A stretch of DNA of 64,000 bases from Mucilaginibacter auburnensis (GTDB lineage Bacteria > Bacteroidota > Bacteroidia > Sphingobacteriales > Sphingobacteriaceae), in NCBI RefSeq assembly GCF_002797815.1, contig NZ_PGFJ01000002.1, positions 1,054,001-1,118,000 on the forward strand. Reading direction: 5' to 3'. Of this stretch, positions 41,690-51,007 are shown piece by piece. Within the stretch, counting starts at the first letter, position 1; every line of letters starts with the position of its first letter. Below the pieces are notes generated by a model, which saw only the letters and a list, made by a program, of their open reading frames with translations, ran no database searches and had not been told where the DNA came from. Made by a program: the position numbers and the translations under genes.

Positions 41690-44092
41690 CTAAAGTTTTA
41701 TTGATACTTTTTTCCCGCTATAGCTTACGCTTTTTAACTTACCGGCATCAGTAACTATACCGGCAGGGGCAACGGTTAAGTTGAACGTGCGGTTAGTTAA
41801 CATGCCTTTAAATGCGCCTTTTCTGTCGGCTATTGTCAAGGTGCCTTTTTTATCGTCCCAATGGAATACTATCTCACTGTATTGGCCTTTTTCGTAATTG
41901 TAGTTGTCGTTCTCGTCTTCATACAAAGTAAAATCTGCATCAGCACCCGGGTATACCCTGATCTCCATGTTATCCCAATTCTTTTCTGATGAGTACTGCA
42001 CTTTAGGGCCGATAGGCATAATTGATCCGCCTTTTACGTACAGCGGTATAATATCAAGCGGCGTTTCGCGTGATACTTTTTTACCACCGGCAACTTTTTG
42101 TCCCGACCAGAAATCATACCACACGCGACCTGCAGGCAAATAGGTTTCCTGAGATTTCACAGCGCCAAAATCCTCTGCCTTATCACGTCCTGCCACCTTT
42201 GTATACATAGACGATGTAACAGGATTTACCAAAAGTGATTTGCCAAACATGTATTCGCCCGGGATATCCCATACATTTTTGTCGGCAGAGAAATCCATAA
42301 ACAAAGCACGCATCATGCTTGACTGGTGCGCGGTAACGTCCCATGATGTAGAGTAGATGTAGGGTAATAATCTGTAACGCAGATTGATATATTTCTCAGC
42401 GGCATCATAAACCTTATCGCCTTTTTTACCAAACTGGTAGATCTCTCTTGGAGCATCAGCGCCATGCGAGCGCATTAATGGTGTAAATGTGCCAAATTCC
42501 ATCCAGCGGGCATACAGTTCACGGTATTCAGGATCTTCCAGTTTACGCGGATACTTTGACAGGAAGAAGCCTCCAATGTCTGCATTCCAGTAAGGTATAG
42601 CACTCAATGAAAAGTTGAGTCCGGTTGGTATTTGTTTTTGTAAGGTTTCCCATGATGACGTAATATCGCCCGACCATGTATTAGCGCCATAACGCTGCTG
42701 ACCGGCAAATGCCGAACGCGTTAAAATAAACACACGCTTATCGGATGTAACTTTACGCTGATGATCATAAACACCGCCTACACCCATTAATGGGTAAGCG
42801 TTACGCACTTTACGAAATGAACCTAAATGTGTTTTCAGGTCAAGGTCTGTTGGTTTAAAGCTCAGGTGATCCGGCTCGGTTGAATCCATCCACCAGCCAT
42901 CAATACCGAACTTAAATAAGCCTTTATTGAGATAATCCCAATAGATCTCCCTTGCCTCAGGGTTGTAAACGTCATAGGGGCGTACACCTGAAGGATAATC
43001 CATTTTTGGTGGCCATAACTCTGACCCCGACTCCGGCCAGGTGTTAAAGTCAAGCAACATGTTTTTAGGTTTCATATCGCGATACGGCTTGGTTTGCGGG
43101 CCAAACGAAGACCAGATAGAGATCATTAAATGGCCATTCATTTTGTGTATATCGCTCATCATTTTCTGCGGATTGGAGAAGTCTACATTCAAAAACTCCA
43201 TTGAGTTCCACAGGTAGTTGTTACCCCAATATTGCCAGTCTTGAACAATACCGTCTATCGGCACACCTAATTCGCGGTATTTTTTCAGTACGCCAACCGT
43301 TTCATCCTGCGTTTTATAACGCTCTTTACTTTGCCAAAAGCCATACGTCCACAAAGGGAACATAGGTGCTTGTCCGGTAAGGTCACGCATTTGCGCAATT
43401 ACACCATCAGCATTGCTGCCATACATAAAATAGTAATCTATCCCTTCGCCAACATCTGAGCTTAGCAGGGTTTCTTCTGGCTTGTCGCTAAAGGTAGTGG
43501 GCGAATAGTTGTCCCAAAAAATACCATAACCTTTAACAGATTGAAAAAAAGGCACCACATCTTCTGTGTTCCCCTGCATCATATTTTTGTAGGTTTGATT
43601 ACGCTGCGACAGGTTACCGCGCTGGTGCTGGCCCAAACCATAAATGGCTTCGTCTTTATCTAAAATAAATGATTGAGATACAGTCAGGGTCTTATTACCT
43701 GCATCATCAAATGGTTTGAAAGAAGCACCGTCGGCCTTCTCCCTTAGCAGTGGCATACCATTTTTGTCAAGGTAAGCTATAGCTCCCGATTTTAGGTTAA
43801 GTGTTATTTTGATCTGGCTGCTTGACAAATTGATCTGATCGCCGTTCTTAGCTGTTTTTAAAGCTGTGGCAACCGGCTTTTTAATTACCGAAAGGTTTTC
43901 TGTTACAAATGCATGCCCCACGGGTGTTTTGATCACCCTTACAATATTGGGGCTGTAAAACTGTATTTCAAACGCCTGGTTGTTAGCAACCCCTTTGGCG
44001 CCTGACGCGGTAAACTGGTAAGACTGCGCAAAGCTAATGGCAGGGTAAACAGCAATAAATAAAACTGCCGCTTTAAAAAATAATTTAGTCAT
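41690..44092 (-). CDS. GH31 glycoside hydrolase (alpha-glucosidase/alpha-xylosidase type)
   Basis: 800 aa from the ATG at 44092; a start 18 codons earlier would put a non-signal leader before the signal peptide (MTKLFFKAAVLF, cleavage near SFAQ). The N-terminal beta-sandwich spans about 20-225, the (beta/alpha)8 barrel about 245-600, and C-terminal beta domains follow (VYPGADADFTLYEDENDNYNY). The nucleophile is Asp403 in WWMDSTEPD; the acid/base candidate is Asp476 in WSGDITSSW. FILTRSAFAGQQRYGANTW is the usual GH31 block. It removes alpha-linked glucose or xylose, or a related sugar, from non-reducing ends in the periplasm. Part of the glycan locus with SusC/D and the hybrid regulator; the exact linkage is not readable. 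Confidence 0.93.
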   Translation of the reverse strand: MTKLFFKAAVLFIAVYPAISFAQSYQFTASGAKGVANNQAFEIQFYSPNIVRVIKTPVGHAFVTENLSVIKKPVATALKTAKNGDQINLSSSQIKITLNLKSGAIAYLDKNGMPLLREKADGASFKPFDDAGNKTLTVSQSFILDKDEAIYGLGQHQRGNLSQRNQTYKNMMQGNTEDVVPFFQSVKGYGIFWDNYSPTTFSDKPEETLLSSDVGEGIDYYFMYGSNADGVIAQMRDLTGQAPMFPLWTYGFWQSKERYKTQDETVGVLKKYRELGVPIDGIVQDWQYWGNNYLWNSMEFLNVDFSNPQKMMSDIHKMNGHLMISIWSSFGPQTKPYRDMKPKNMLLDFNTWPESGSELWPPKMDYPSGVRPYDVYNPEAREIYWDYLNKGLFKFGIDGWWMDSTEPDHLSFKPTDLDLKTHLGSFRKVRNAYPLMGVGGVYDHQRKVTSDKRVFILTRSAFAGQQRYGANTWSGDITSSWETLQKQIPTGLNFSLSAIPYWNADIGGFFLSKYPRKLEDPEYRELYARWMEFGTFTPLMRSHGADAPREIYQFGKKGDKVYDAAEKYINLRYRLLPYIYSTSWDVTAHQSSMMRALFMDFSADKNVWDIPGEYMFGKSLLVNPVTSSMYTKVAGRDKAEDFGAVKSQETYLPAGRVWYDFWSGQKVAGGKKVSRETPLDIIPLYVKGGSIMPIGPKVQYSSEKNWDNMEIRVYPGADADFTLYEDENDNYNYEKGQYSEIVFHWDDKKGTLTIADRKGAFKGMLTNRTFNLTVAPAGIVTDAGKLKSVSYSGKKVSIKL

Positions 44093-44125
44093 TTTCAGTA
44101 AAGGTGGAATAATCGGTTTGTAACA

Positions 44126-44133
44126 CAAAACTA
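44126..44133 (-). promoter_or_regulatory. Candidate -7 element of the GH31 gene
   Basis: TAGTTTTG on the minus strand matches TAnnTTTG and lies about 33 nt before the GH31 ATG. A TTG is 14 nt upstream, shorter than the usual spacing, so only the -7 element is supported. Confidence 0.4.
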
Positions 44134-44227
44134 CTCTTAAAACCAATCAAAAAGCTTATTAATTTGTTGAAAAAGTTAGCACATTTGTTGATTTATAAAT
44201 ATGCACAATTTTATAAATACCTGGCAA

Positions 44228-47200
44228 TCAACCTTTGTATTGTGATGGACTAACGCCGTATTCGTCTTTAAAGCACTTACTGAAGTATGCCGCCGTGCTA
44301 AAGCCTACCTTTTGCGCGATCTCCTGCTGACTGAATCGTTTCTCCGTTAATAACAATGCAGCCTTCTTCAATTTTATTGATCGTATAAACTCTGTTGGAG
44401 CCTGTCCGGTAATCGCCATCAGCTTTCTGTATAATCCGGTTCTGTCCATGTTCATATCGCTGCTAAGTTGTTCTACCGAGTAGGACGAACTTTGGATATT
44501 CTTCTCTATAAGTCTTATCACTTTCTCAAGCATCTCCTGATCGACTGATGTTGTAGTGATCTTATCAGGTTCTACAATAATGGCGCTTTTAAAGGCTTTT
44601 TTACGTTGCTCCTGTTGCTCTAACAGCTTGCTTACCCTTAACAATAAAATGTCAAGGTTGAAAGGCTTGGTTATATAGGCGTCGGCACCGGAAGCATACG
44701 CGTTTAATTGTACCTCATCCGTATAGCGTGCCGTTAGTAGCACAACCGAAATGTGAGAAACGCGCACATCTGCCTTGATCTTACTGCAAAGTTCAATGCC
44801 ATCCATTTCGGGCATAGTTATATCCGTAATTACCAGATCGGGTAAAAAGTGGTATATGCGTGCTAAACCGGCCGCACCATTAGCCGCAGTCTCCACCTGA
44901 TAGTAGGCACTCAACTGCGTTGCCATGAAGTCGCGGAAAACATCGTTATCTTCTACAATCAGCACTTTATGTTTTTTGTCGCCCGAAGGTACTTGTAAAT
45001 CAGTTATAGCAGGTTTAAGGTCCATCGGGATATGAATGATAAAATCTGTTCCTTTATGATCTTCGCTTGAAACTGAAATGCGCCCATGGTGCAGGTCAAC
45101 ATAGTCTTTCACCAAATTCAACCCAATACCGCTACCCTTAACGCCATCAATTTGGTTATTAGCCTGAAAATATCTTTCAAACACTTTAGGTAGGTCTGCC
45201 TGTGGAATGCCTATGCCGTTATCGGCCACCCGCATTACAAGGTTACTTTCCTCGTCGCGGTAAATCTTTAAAGCAATTTTACCTCCGGGCTGTGTAAACT
45301 TTAACGCGTTTGATAAAAGGTTGCTAAGCACTTTGGTTATTTTATCAACGTCGAGATATAGAAACATTTCAGTTTCTTTTATCTCCTTTTCAAATTTTAT
45401 TCCCTTGTTTTCACATGCCTGAGCAAAAGGCGTTACAATGGGTTCAACTGCATCCCAGGCATTGACAAAGCTTAAATTGAGCGTTTCGCCATGAAAATCA
45501 TCCGCTTTGAAATCAACCAGGTTATTAACCGTATTGAGCATGTTGGCCGCATTTTGCCGGATAATTTCTAACTGGCTTTTTACACTTAGGTCATCTACTT
45601 TTTTGAGTACAGTTTCAAGCGGCGTTAAAATGAGTGTGAGTGGTGTACGAAGCTCATGTCCCATATTGCTGAAAAAATTCATTTTCATTACATCCATTTT
45701 TTGCTTTTGCCTGCGGATAATGGCCAGTTTACTTTGCTTTAAGTAAAAGGTAAGCGAACTGTAAATAAGAATGGTACCAATCAAAATGTAAATGGCAATG
45801 GCATAAGGTGTTTTCCAAAAAGGGGCTTTAACTGTGATGTTGAGCCGTGTAACAGGCCCGGTCCAGTCACCGCTGTTGTCTGTGGCTTTTACATAAAAGG
45901 TATAATCACCAGGCGCAACATCTGTGTACGTTATGCGGCCTATTCCATCAGTGGTTGAAACTTCGTGCCAATCTGCATCCAAATCATCCAATTTATAACG
46001 GTAATAGGTTTGCGTTGGGTTAACATAGTTAAGCCCGGTAAAGCTGATGGTAAAAAAGTTTTGATTATGCTTTAAGGTAATACTTTTTGTTGAACTTATA
46101 CTGCGGGTTAAAATACGGTTGCCGCTGTATGACACATTTTCTTTTACATCCTGACCAAATATTCTGAAACCGGTAAAAAGCGGGTGCAATTGCCTCTGCC
46201 TTATAGAAAATCTGTCCAGATCAATCTCATTGAAACCATTTATGCCGCCAACAAAAAGGCGGTTATCTTTACTCAAATAAATAGACCGGTGAACAAACTC
46301 GTCCTTAATTATGCCATCGTAACTATTGAAGTTGGCGAATGAAAAATGCGGTTGATTTTTTTCAATAGAAATTTTAAGCCTTGAAACACCTCCCGATGTA
46401 GATATCCATAAAGAATGCCCGGCATCTTCAACTATGCCCTTTATGCTGTTGTTGATCAAACCATCATTGTCTGTTAATTCAGTTAGTTTTTTACGTTTAT
46501 CGTCCCAAACGTATAAACCGTCTTGCGTGCCAAACCAAAGCCAGCCCCTGCTGTCAACAAAAAGCGCTTTGTAGTTATGGTTACGGTGTTTGAACATTGG
46601 AGGAACTTTATCGCCCTCTCTTTCCGGAATATAAACACTTCTCTTCTTTATGTTGTAAGAGAATATGCCATTGTTGTTCATTCCTATCAGCAGCCCTTTC
46701 CAATAAACCATTTGGTTCACTTTGCTTATGCTTTTTTCTTTTGCTGCGTACCGCACATATTTTCCGGTTAGGGGATTAAATGCTCCAAAACCATCATGCT
46801 CGGTTTGCAGATACATGCGGCGTTGTGGATCAAAAACAACATTTGATATATTTCCAAGGGGGTAATGCCTAAGTGGTCCGTTTCCCATTTTTTGCAAGCC
46901 GTTATTAGTGCAAAGCCAAATATCTGCGCCAATACCTTTTACCATAGCATTGCAGTTTACATGGCCCGTTGCAGGTAACAACTGCAATTTGTCTTTACCA
47001 CGCATGTAATCAAACAATCCGTTATGGGTACCAACCAACATATCTCCGTTGGCTTTTTCAGCAAAACAACTAACAGTCAGGTCGGCTGTGGTATTATCCG
47101 GGAAGAATGAGCGACCAAAGTTTCTGAACTTGAACCTGTCCGGATGATAATAAAGCAGCCCCTTATTCAATGTACCTATCCAAAGCCCGTCCTGGTCATC

Positions 47201-48181
47201 AAAATAAAGTGTGCTGACCTCGGTATTGAATGAAGATCCATCAACCAATTGTAGTTGTGCTATCTGTTGCTTTTCAAAATTCTTTTTTCGGTCAAAAAAC
47301 CAAAGCCCCTGCGTACAACTTACCAGCAAATCACCGGTTTTGCTAACCGAAAGGTAATTGAGCGCGTAATCTTTTTCCAATAGTTTTTCCCATATCCCGG
47401 TTTCATTATTGTAATGAAGCAGAACGCCCCCTCCCGGACCCGTACGCAATTGGTACAGGTCTCGGCCATGCTGAACCGGAAATAATGTGCCGCTATACTT
47501 TTGCTGATCTGCCAGACTCAATGTGTTACCCTTTGAAATGATCTGGCGGGTTTTGATATTATAACAAAGAAATGCGCCCGAACGATAAAAAAGGTAGATC
47601 TGGTTACCTGATACAGCTATATCATACAACATGTCTTTGCGGCCATTCACCTTAGAAATATTTGAAAAAAATGCACACACCTTTCCGGAAACCTTATCAC
47701 GGAACAGCAATTTATCTGTGTTGGTAAGGAGCCACAGGTTATGGCTATCATCCATAAAAAAGTCGGCTAACGCTTCATGTACACCCATTTCGGCAAGTAC
47801 GCTGTCTGCCTTGTTCTCAAAGTGCTCTGAAATCAAGTTGATCAGCATTAACTTGCCTTGATTTTTCAGCCAAACACGCTCTTTGTTCTCCACGTATGTT
47901 CGCAAGTAGCCCAAATATCCCTTAAGCAGATAAGGGTACTGCTCGTTAATATGGATATACTGGAAGGTTGTGCCATTGTAAATATTGATGATGCCGTTGG
48001 TAACCATCATCATCCGACCATCAGGCAATTGGGTAATGTTCCTTACTTCGTTGTTGGCTAAACCATTTGTTGCATTGATCTGGCTAAAAGCATAACGCAC
48101 CTGCGCAAAAGTTTCACCCCTACCTTGCAACAAGAGCAGTGCAAAGAAGTATTTAAAGATGAATTTTATAACCGTCCTCAT
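44228..48181 (-). CDS. Hybrid two-component system sensor/regulator (HTCS)
   Basis: 1317 aa from the ATG at 48181; a GTG five codons upstream is less likely. Signal/TM near residues 5-27. About 30-690 is a two-propeller periplasmic sensor built of Reg_prop repeats (GLANNEVRNITQLPDGRMMMVT; LWIGTLNKGLLYY; LWFGTQDGLYVWD). A Y_Y_Y domain lies at about 690-785 (YYRYKLDDLDADWHEV), then a TM near 790-812. HisKA has His842 (FFSNMGHELRTPL), HATPase has DNGIGIP and GSGIGLNL, the receiver has Asp1120 (VITDITMPEMDG), and the AraC helix-turn-helix ends in FSTAAYFSKCFKDEYGVSPSQYKG. Such proteins sense a glycan breakdown product and switch on the local SusC/D locus. Confidence 0.95.
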   Translation of the reverse strand: MRTVIKFIFKYFFALLLLQGRGETFAQVRYAFSQINATNGLANNEVRNITQLPDGRMMMVTNGIINIYNGTTFQYIHINEQYPYLLKGYLGYLRTYVENKERVWLKNQGKLMLINLISEHFENKADSVLAEMGVHEALADFFMDDSHNLWLLTNTDKLLFRDKVSGKVCAFFSNISKVNGRKDMLYDIAVSGNQIYLFYRSGAFLCYNIKTRQIISKGNTLSLADQQKYSGTLFPVQHGRDLYQLRTGPGGGVLLHYNNETGIWEKLLEKDYALNYLSVSKTGDLLVSCTQGLWFFDRKKNFEKQQIAQLQLVDGSSFNTEVSTLYFDDQDGLWIGTLNKGLLYYHPDRFKFRNFGRSFFPDNTTADLTVSCFAEKANGDMLVGTHNGLFDYMRGKDKLQLLPATGHVNCNAMVKGIGADIWLCTNNGLQKMGNGPLRHYPLGNISNVVFDPQRRMYLQTEHDGFGAFNPLTGKYVRYAAKEKSISKVNQMVYWKGLLIGMNNNGIFSYNIKKRSVYIPEREGDKVPPMFKHRNHNYKALFVDSRGWLWFGTQDGLYVWDDKRKKLTELTDNDGLINNSIKGIVEDAGHSLWISTSGGVSRLKISIEKNQPHFSFANFNSYDGIIKDEFVHRSIYLSKDNRLFVGGINGFNEIDLDRFSIRQRQLHPLFTGFRIFGQDVKENVSYSGNRILTRSISSTKSITLKHNQNFFTISFTGLNYVNPTQTYYRYKLDDLDADWHEVSTTDGIGRITYTDVAPGDYTFYVKATDNSGDWTGPVTRLNITVKAPFWKTPYAIAIYILIGTILIYSSLTFYLKQSKLAIIRRQKQKMDVMKMNFFSNMGHELRTPLTLILTPLETVLKKVDDLSVKSQLEIIRQNAANMLNTVNNLVDFKADDFHGETLNLSFVNAWDAVEPIVTPFAQACENKGIKFEKEIKETEMFLYLDVDKITKVLSNLLSNALKFTQPGGKIALKIYRDEESNLVMRVADNGIGIPQADLPKVFERYFQANNQIDGVKGSGIGLNLVKDYVDLHHGRISVSSEDHKGTDFIIHIPMDLKPAITDLQVPSGDKKHKVLIVEDNDVFRDFMATQLSAYYQVETAANGAAGLARIYHFLPDLVITDITMPEMDGIELCSKIKADVRVSHISVVLLTARYTDEVQLNAYASGADAYITKPFNLDILLLRVSKLLEQQEQRKKAFKSAIIVEPDKITTTSVDQEMLEKVIRLIEKNIQSSSYSVEQLSSDMNMDRTGLYRKLMAITGQAPTEFIRSIKLKKAALLLTEKRFSQQEIAQKVGFSTAAYFSKCFKDEYGVSPSQYKG

Positions 48182-48318
48182 ATAGTCATTCCTCACTTCA
48201 GTATGGTAGATAACGTTTGTGAGCTAAAACAGGTAATTGGTTCTTGTAAGAAATGGCAAATTATATTTTTCATCGGATATCTCAATCAATTTTTGGGCAT
48301 GATCTATTTAAACTACAA

Positions 48319-48365
48319 ATGGAAACCTCTCCCGAACCTCAATTAAGTCCGGGGAAGGTTTCCAT
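48319..48365 (-). terminator. Hairpin terminator candidate of the SusC/D operon
   Basis: Arms ATGGAAACCT and AGGTTTCCAT with extra imperfect pairing inside (TCCC/GGGG) lie 23 nt after the DUF3823 stop. Only a short T-run (TTTG) follows on the minus strand, so termination strength is uncertain. Confidence 0.6.
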
Positions 48366-48388
48366 AAAACAAGGGATATTTGCTGTTA

Positions 48389-49120
48389 TTATTTTAGCTC
48401 CATAACGGGCGAATACAGTAAATCTCCAACGCCTTGCGTTTTAATACCTACCCTTGCAAACGTTACTCCCGTGTTACGCAGGGTTACTTTATCAGCAGTG
48501 CTTAAGGTTTTTAAGTTAAAGCTTACGGTTACGTTGCCCGGGGTGATACCCGTGAATACCTTTTCTCCCTGTTTTGAAGTAATATCTACAAGATGGCTTG
48601 TACCCAGATAGATCACAACCCGCTCCAGATTTGATGTTTGTACCACTTTTTCCAACTTGAACGTAGCGGTAAAAACTGAATCCACAAAAGTACTTTTATA
48701 GTCAGAGATCCAGTGATAAGGGGTGACGTTAAAATTAACGTCCTTTGCCTCACCCTTCAGCGTTAACTTTATCGTATCCGGCTGTAGCCAGGGCCCTTTG
48801 CCGGGGCTGTTAACCAATGAATAATTACCGTCAAATGTTTGGATGGTGTAAGTTCCATCGGCTTTGGTAAACATTTTAATAACACCATACACATACTTTC
48901 CGGGTCCGGTCTGGATCAGTTGTAAAGGGTTAGATCCACCGGCATCCGATGACGTGGCCATAACTTGAATGGGCTGACCGTTATACAGAAATCTTCCGGA
49001 GATTCTCGACGTAGGATAGGTTTTGTTATCCAATTCCTTACTGCAGGATGATATAAGCAGAAAAGAGAACAACGCAAGTCCAATTACTGAAAAGGCTATT
49101 ATTTTATTTTTCTTTTTCAT
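48389..49120 (-). CDS. DUF3823-type surface lipoprotein of the SusC/D operon
   Basis: 243 aa; lipobox ISSC with Cys26. Residues about 38-130 form a transthyretin/Ig-like domain (ISGRFLYNGQPIQVM; DGTYTIQTFDGNYSL) and about 130-240 a second beta domain, the layout of DUF3823 proteins that sit after SusD genes. These act like SusE/F accessory glycan-binding proteins on the cell surface. It starts 19 nt after the SusD gene and ends the operon. Confidence 0.82.
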   Translation of the reverse strand: MKKKNKIIAFSVIGLALFSFLLISSCSKELDNKTYPTSRISGRFLYNGQPIQVMATSSDAGGSNPLQLIQTGPGKYVYGVIKMFTKADGTYTIQTFDGNYSLVNSPGKGPWLQPDTIKLTLKGEAKDVNFNVTPYHWISDYKSTFVDSVFTATFKLEKVVQTSNLERVVIYLGTSHLVDITSKQGEKVFTGITPGNVTVSFNLKTLSTADKVTLRNTGVTFARVGIKTQGVGDLLYSPVMELK

Positions 49121-49139
49121 GATAATAATCTTTTAAATT

Positions 49140-50996
49140 TTATTGAAGCGGGTTAAGTACCATCTTCGGATTATTTACAACCCAGCCGTTATCAATGCTT
49201 GCATAGTAGGCATTAGGTAAAAACAACAATGGCGTTGATTGACGTTTGTATGATACCTGCCTGGTAAATACCCACTTACCATTGTTAGGATCACCAGCCG
49301 CCACCACTTTATAAGGATATAGAGAGTAAGGGTGAGCGATAGGGTCATTGGTTGTACCTGTCCATAAAGTATGCGCTATTCTCCATCTTCTTAAATCCCA
49401 GAAACGGTGGTCTTCAAAAGCAAACTCAACCCGGTATTCATTTACGATCTTGTCGAATGTTAAGGTAGCATCAGTAAGTGGTTGTATACCACCCCGGCTA
49501 CGCACAACATTAATGTATTGCACTGCAGATGGTTTGTCTCCCATTTCAAAAGCTGCTTCTGCTGCAATTAAATAAGCTTCTGCTATTCGTAAACGTGGCA
49601 TCCACATTTCGCTGTAGCGAGGGTTAAGGCCGGCACCCGCGGTTTCGTCTAAAAACTTGCGCACCAAAAAGCCTGTTTTGTTTACATAATTGTTGGATAT
49701 AGAAGCCGGGCCATTTAACGAAGTAATCAGTCCGCTCGCATCTGATGTTCCTGGATTTGCGGTTTTAATTACCCAGGCACCTGAGCCATTTTTATTTAAC
49801 TGTCCGGCCTGTAATATTACAGGTATGTTACGATATGGTGCATTGGGCCAGATAACGGTGCCCCACAAACGTGCATCTTTGGCTTTAAATGGATCTTCAA
49901 CGTCATCGTAAAACACATAAGATCCGTCAGAGTTGTTTGTTTTAATAGTTGGACTGGATCCGTCTTTGTTCTCAAACGCCTCAACCAGGTTTAGCAAAGC
50001 ACCTAAGTTATTGCCTTCCGAATAGTCACGATGAGAGTAAGGCATTGCCTGGCTGGTAAACTGAGTAACCTGATTAGGGCTTTTCCTGTCAAGCGCCCAA
50101 ATAACTTCGGTATTTCCAGTTTTTACGTTGATAGCATTGTAAAAGCCCAGACCGGGGTTAGCAGGATCGGTCTGAATTTTATAAGGAGTGGCACTGGTGA
50201 TCAATAGCTTCGCCGCATCAAAAGCAACCTTGTAAAAACCTGCAGCCTTGTCTGCCGGAATACCGGCTTCCCATCCTGCCGTCTTTACAGAGGGGGTTAG
50301 CTTATTGCCGTAATTAGCAATAGATGCGGCATAAACTGCTGCACGCGCTTTAAGCAACAACGCGGCCCATTTATTAGGAACAGAAGCTCCGACAGATGCA
50401 ACGCCGCTTAATTTTGTCATGGCCAGGTCGCACTGATCAATGACATATTGATACGCGTCTGCTTCTGTTGAGCGTGGAATTTGAAAAGGCGTAACATCCA
50501 TGCCCGACTCGTAGGTAAAAACTTTATCGCCCACCAGTGGCATGCCACCAAAAGAGCGGGTCATGCAGAAATAATACCACGCACGTAAAAAAATGGCCTG
50601 TCCTTCCATATCAACACGCTCACTTTCGGGTATAGCCGACTTAGCAGCACTGGACCGCACGCCCTCTAAAAACTGGTTTAACCTGCGTACAAGTGCATAG
50701 TCAATGGTTCTGTTAAAGTTACGGCTAACTAATTTCTCGTCGTCAGTAGTTGTTGGAGAGCCGTACTGTGTGTTAGCCTCATCTAAAAGATGGTAATTGC
50801 CAACAGCCCCGTTATTCTGCCCAAAGCCAACAGAAGTATAAAAGTTAGCTAAGGTGGCCAATACCAGGCTTCTGTCAGAATAGATAATTTCTTCCTGTAG
50901 TTTGTTTACTGAAACCGTGTCCAGGTTTTTCTTACACCCCATAAACACAGTGTTTATAATGAGGAGCGCAAAAAGACTATATAATTTGGTTTTCAT
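49140..50996 (-). CDS. SusD/RagB-family glycan-binding lipoprotein
   Basis: 618 aa; lipobox FMGC with Cys21. N-terminal SusD-like region (NRTIDYALVRRLNQFLEG; AKSAIPESERVDMEGQAIFLRAWYYFCMTRSFGGMPLV) contains the TPR-like helices. The C-terminal RagB/SusD domain ends with YLIAAEAAFEMGDKPSAVQYINVVRSRGG split by loops and FEDHRFWDLRRWRIA. SusD proteins form the lid over SusC and capture glycan. It sits 11 nt after the SusC gene, so the two are an obligate pair. Ligand unknown. Confidence 0.95.
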   Translation of the reverse strand: MKTKLYSLFALLIINTVFMGCKKNLDTVSVNKLQEEIIYSDRSLVLATLANFYTSVGFGQNNGAVGNYHLLDEANTQYGSPTTTDDEKLVSRNFNRTIDYALVRRLNQFLEGVRSSAAKSAIPESERVDMEGQAIFLRAWYYFCMTRSFGGMPLVGDKVFTYESGMDVTPFQIPRSTEADAYQYVIDQCDLAMTKLSGVASVGASVPNKWAALLLKARAAVYAASIANYGNKLTPSVKTAGWEAGIPADKAAGFYKVAFDAAKLLITSATPYKIQTDPANPGLGFYNAINVKTGNTEVIWALDRKSPNQVTQFTSQAMPYSHRDYSEGNNLGALLNLVEAFENKDGSSPTIKTNNSDGSYVFYDDVEDPFKAKDARLWGTVIWPNAPYRNIPVILQAGQLNKNGSGAWVIKTANPGTSDASGLITSLNGPASISNNYVNKTGFLVRKFLDETAGAGLNPRYSEMWMPRLRIAEAYLIAAEAAFEMGDKPSAVQYINVVRSRGGIQPLTDATLTFDKIVNEYRVEFAFEDHRFWDLRRWRIAHTLWTGTTNDPIAHPYSLYPYKVVAAGDPNNGKWVFTRQVSYKRQSTPLLFLPNAYYASIDNGWVVNNPKMVLNPLQ

Positions 50997-51007
50997 TTTG
51001 GTAGTTA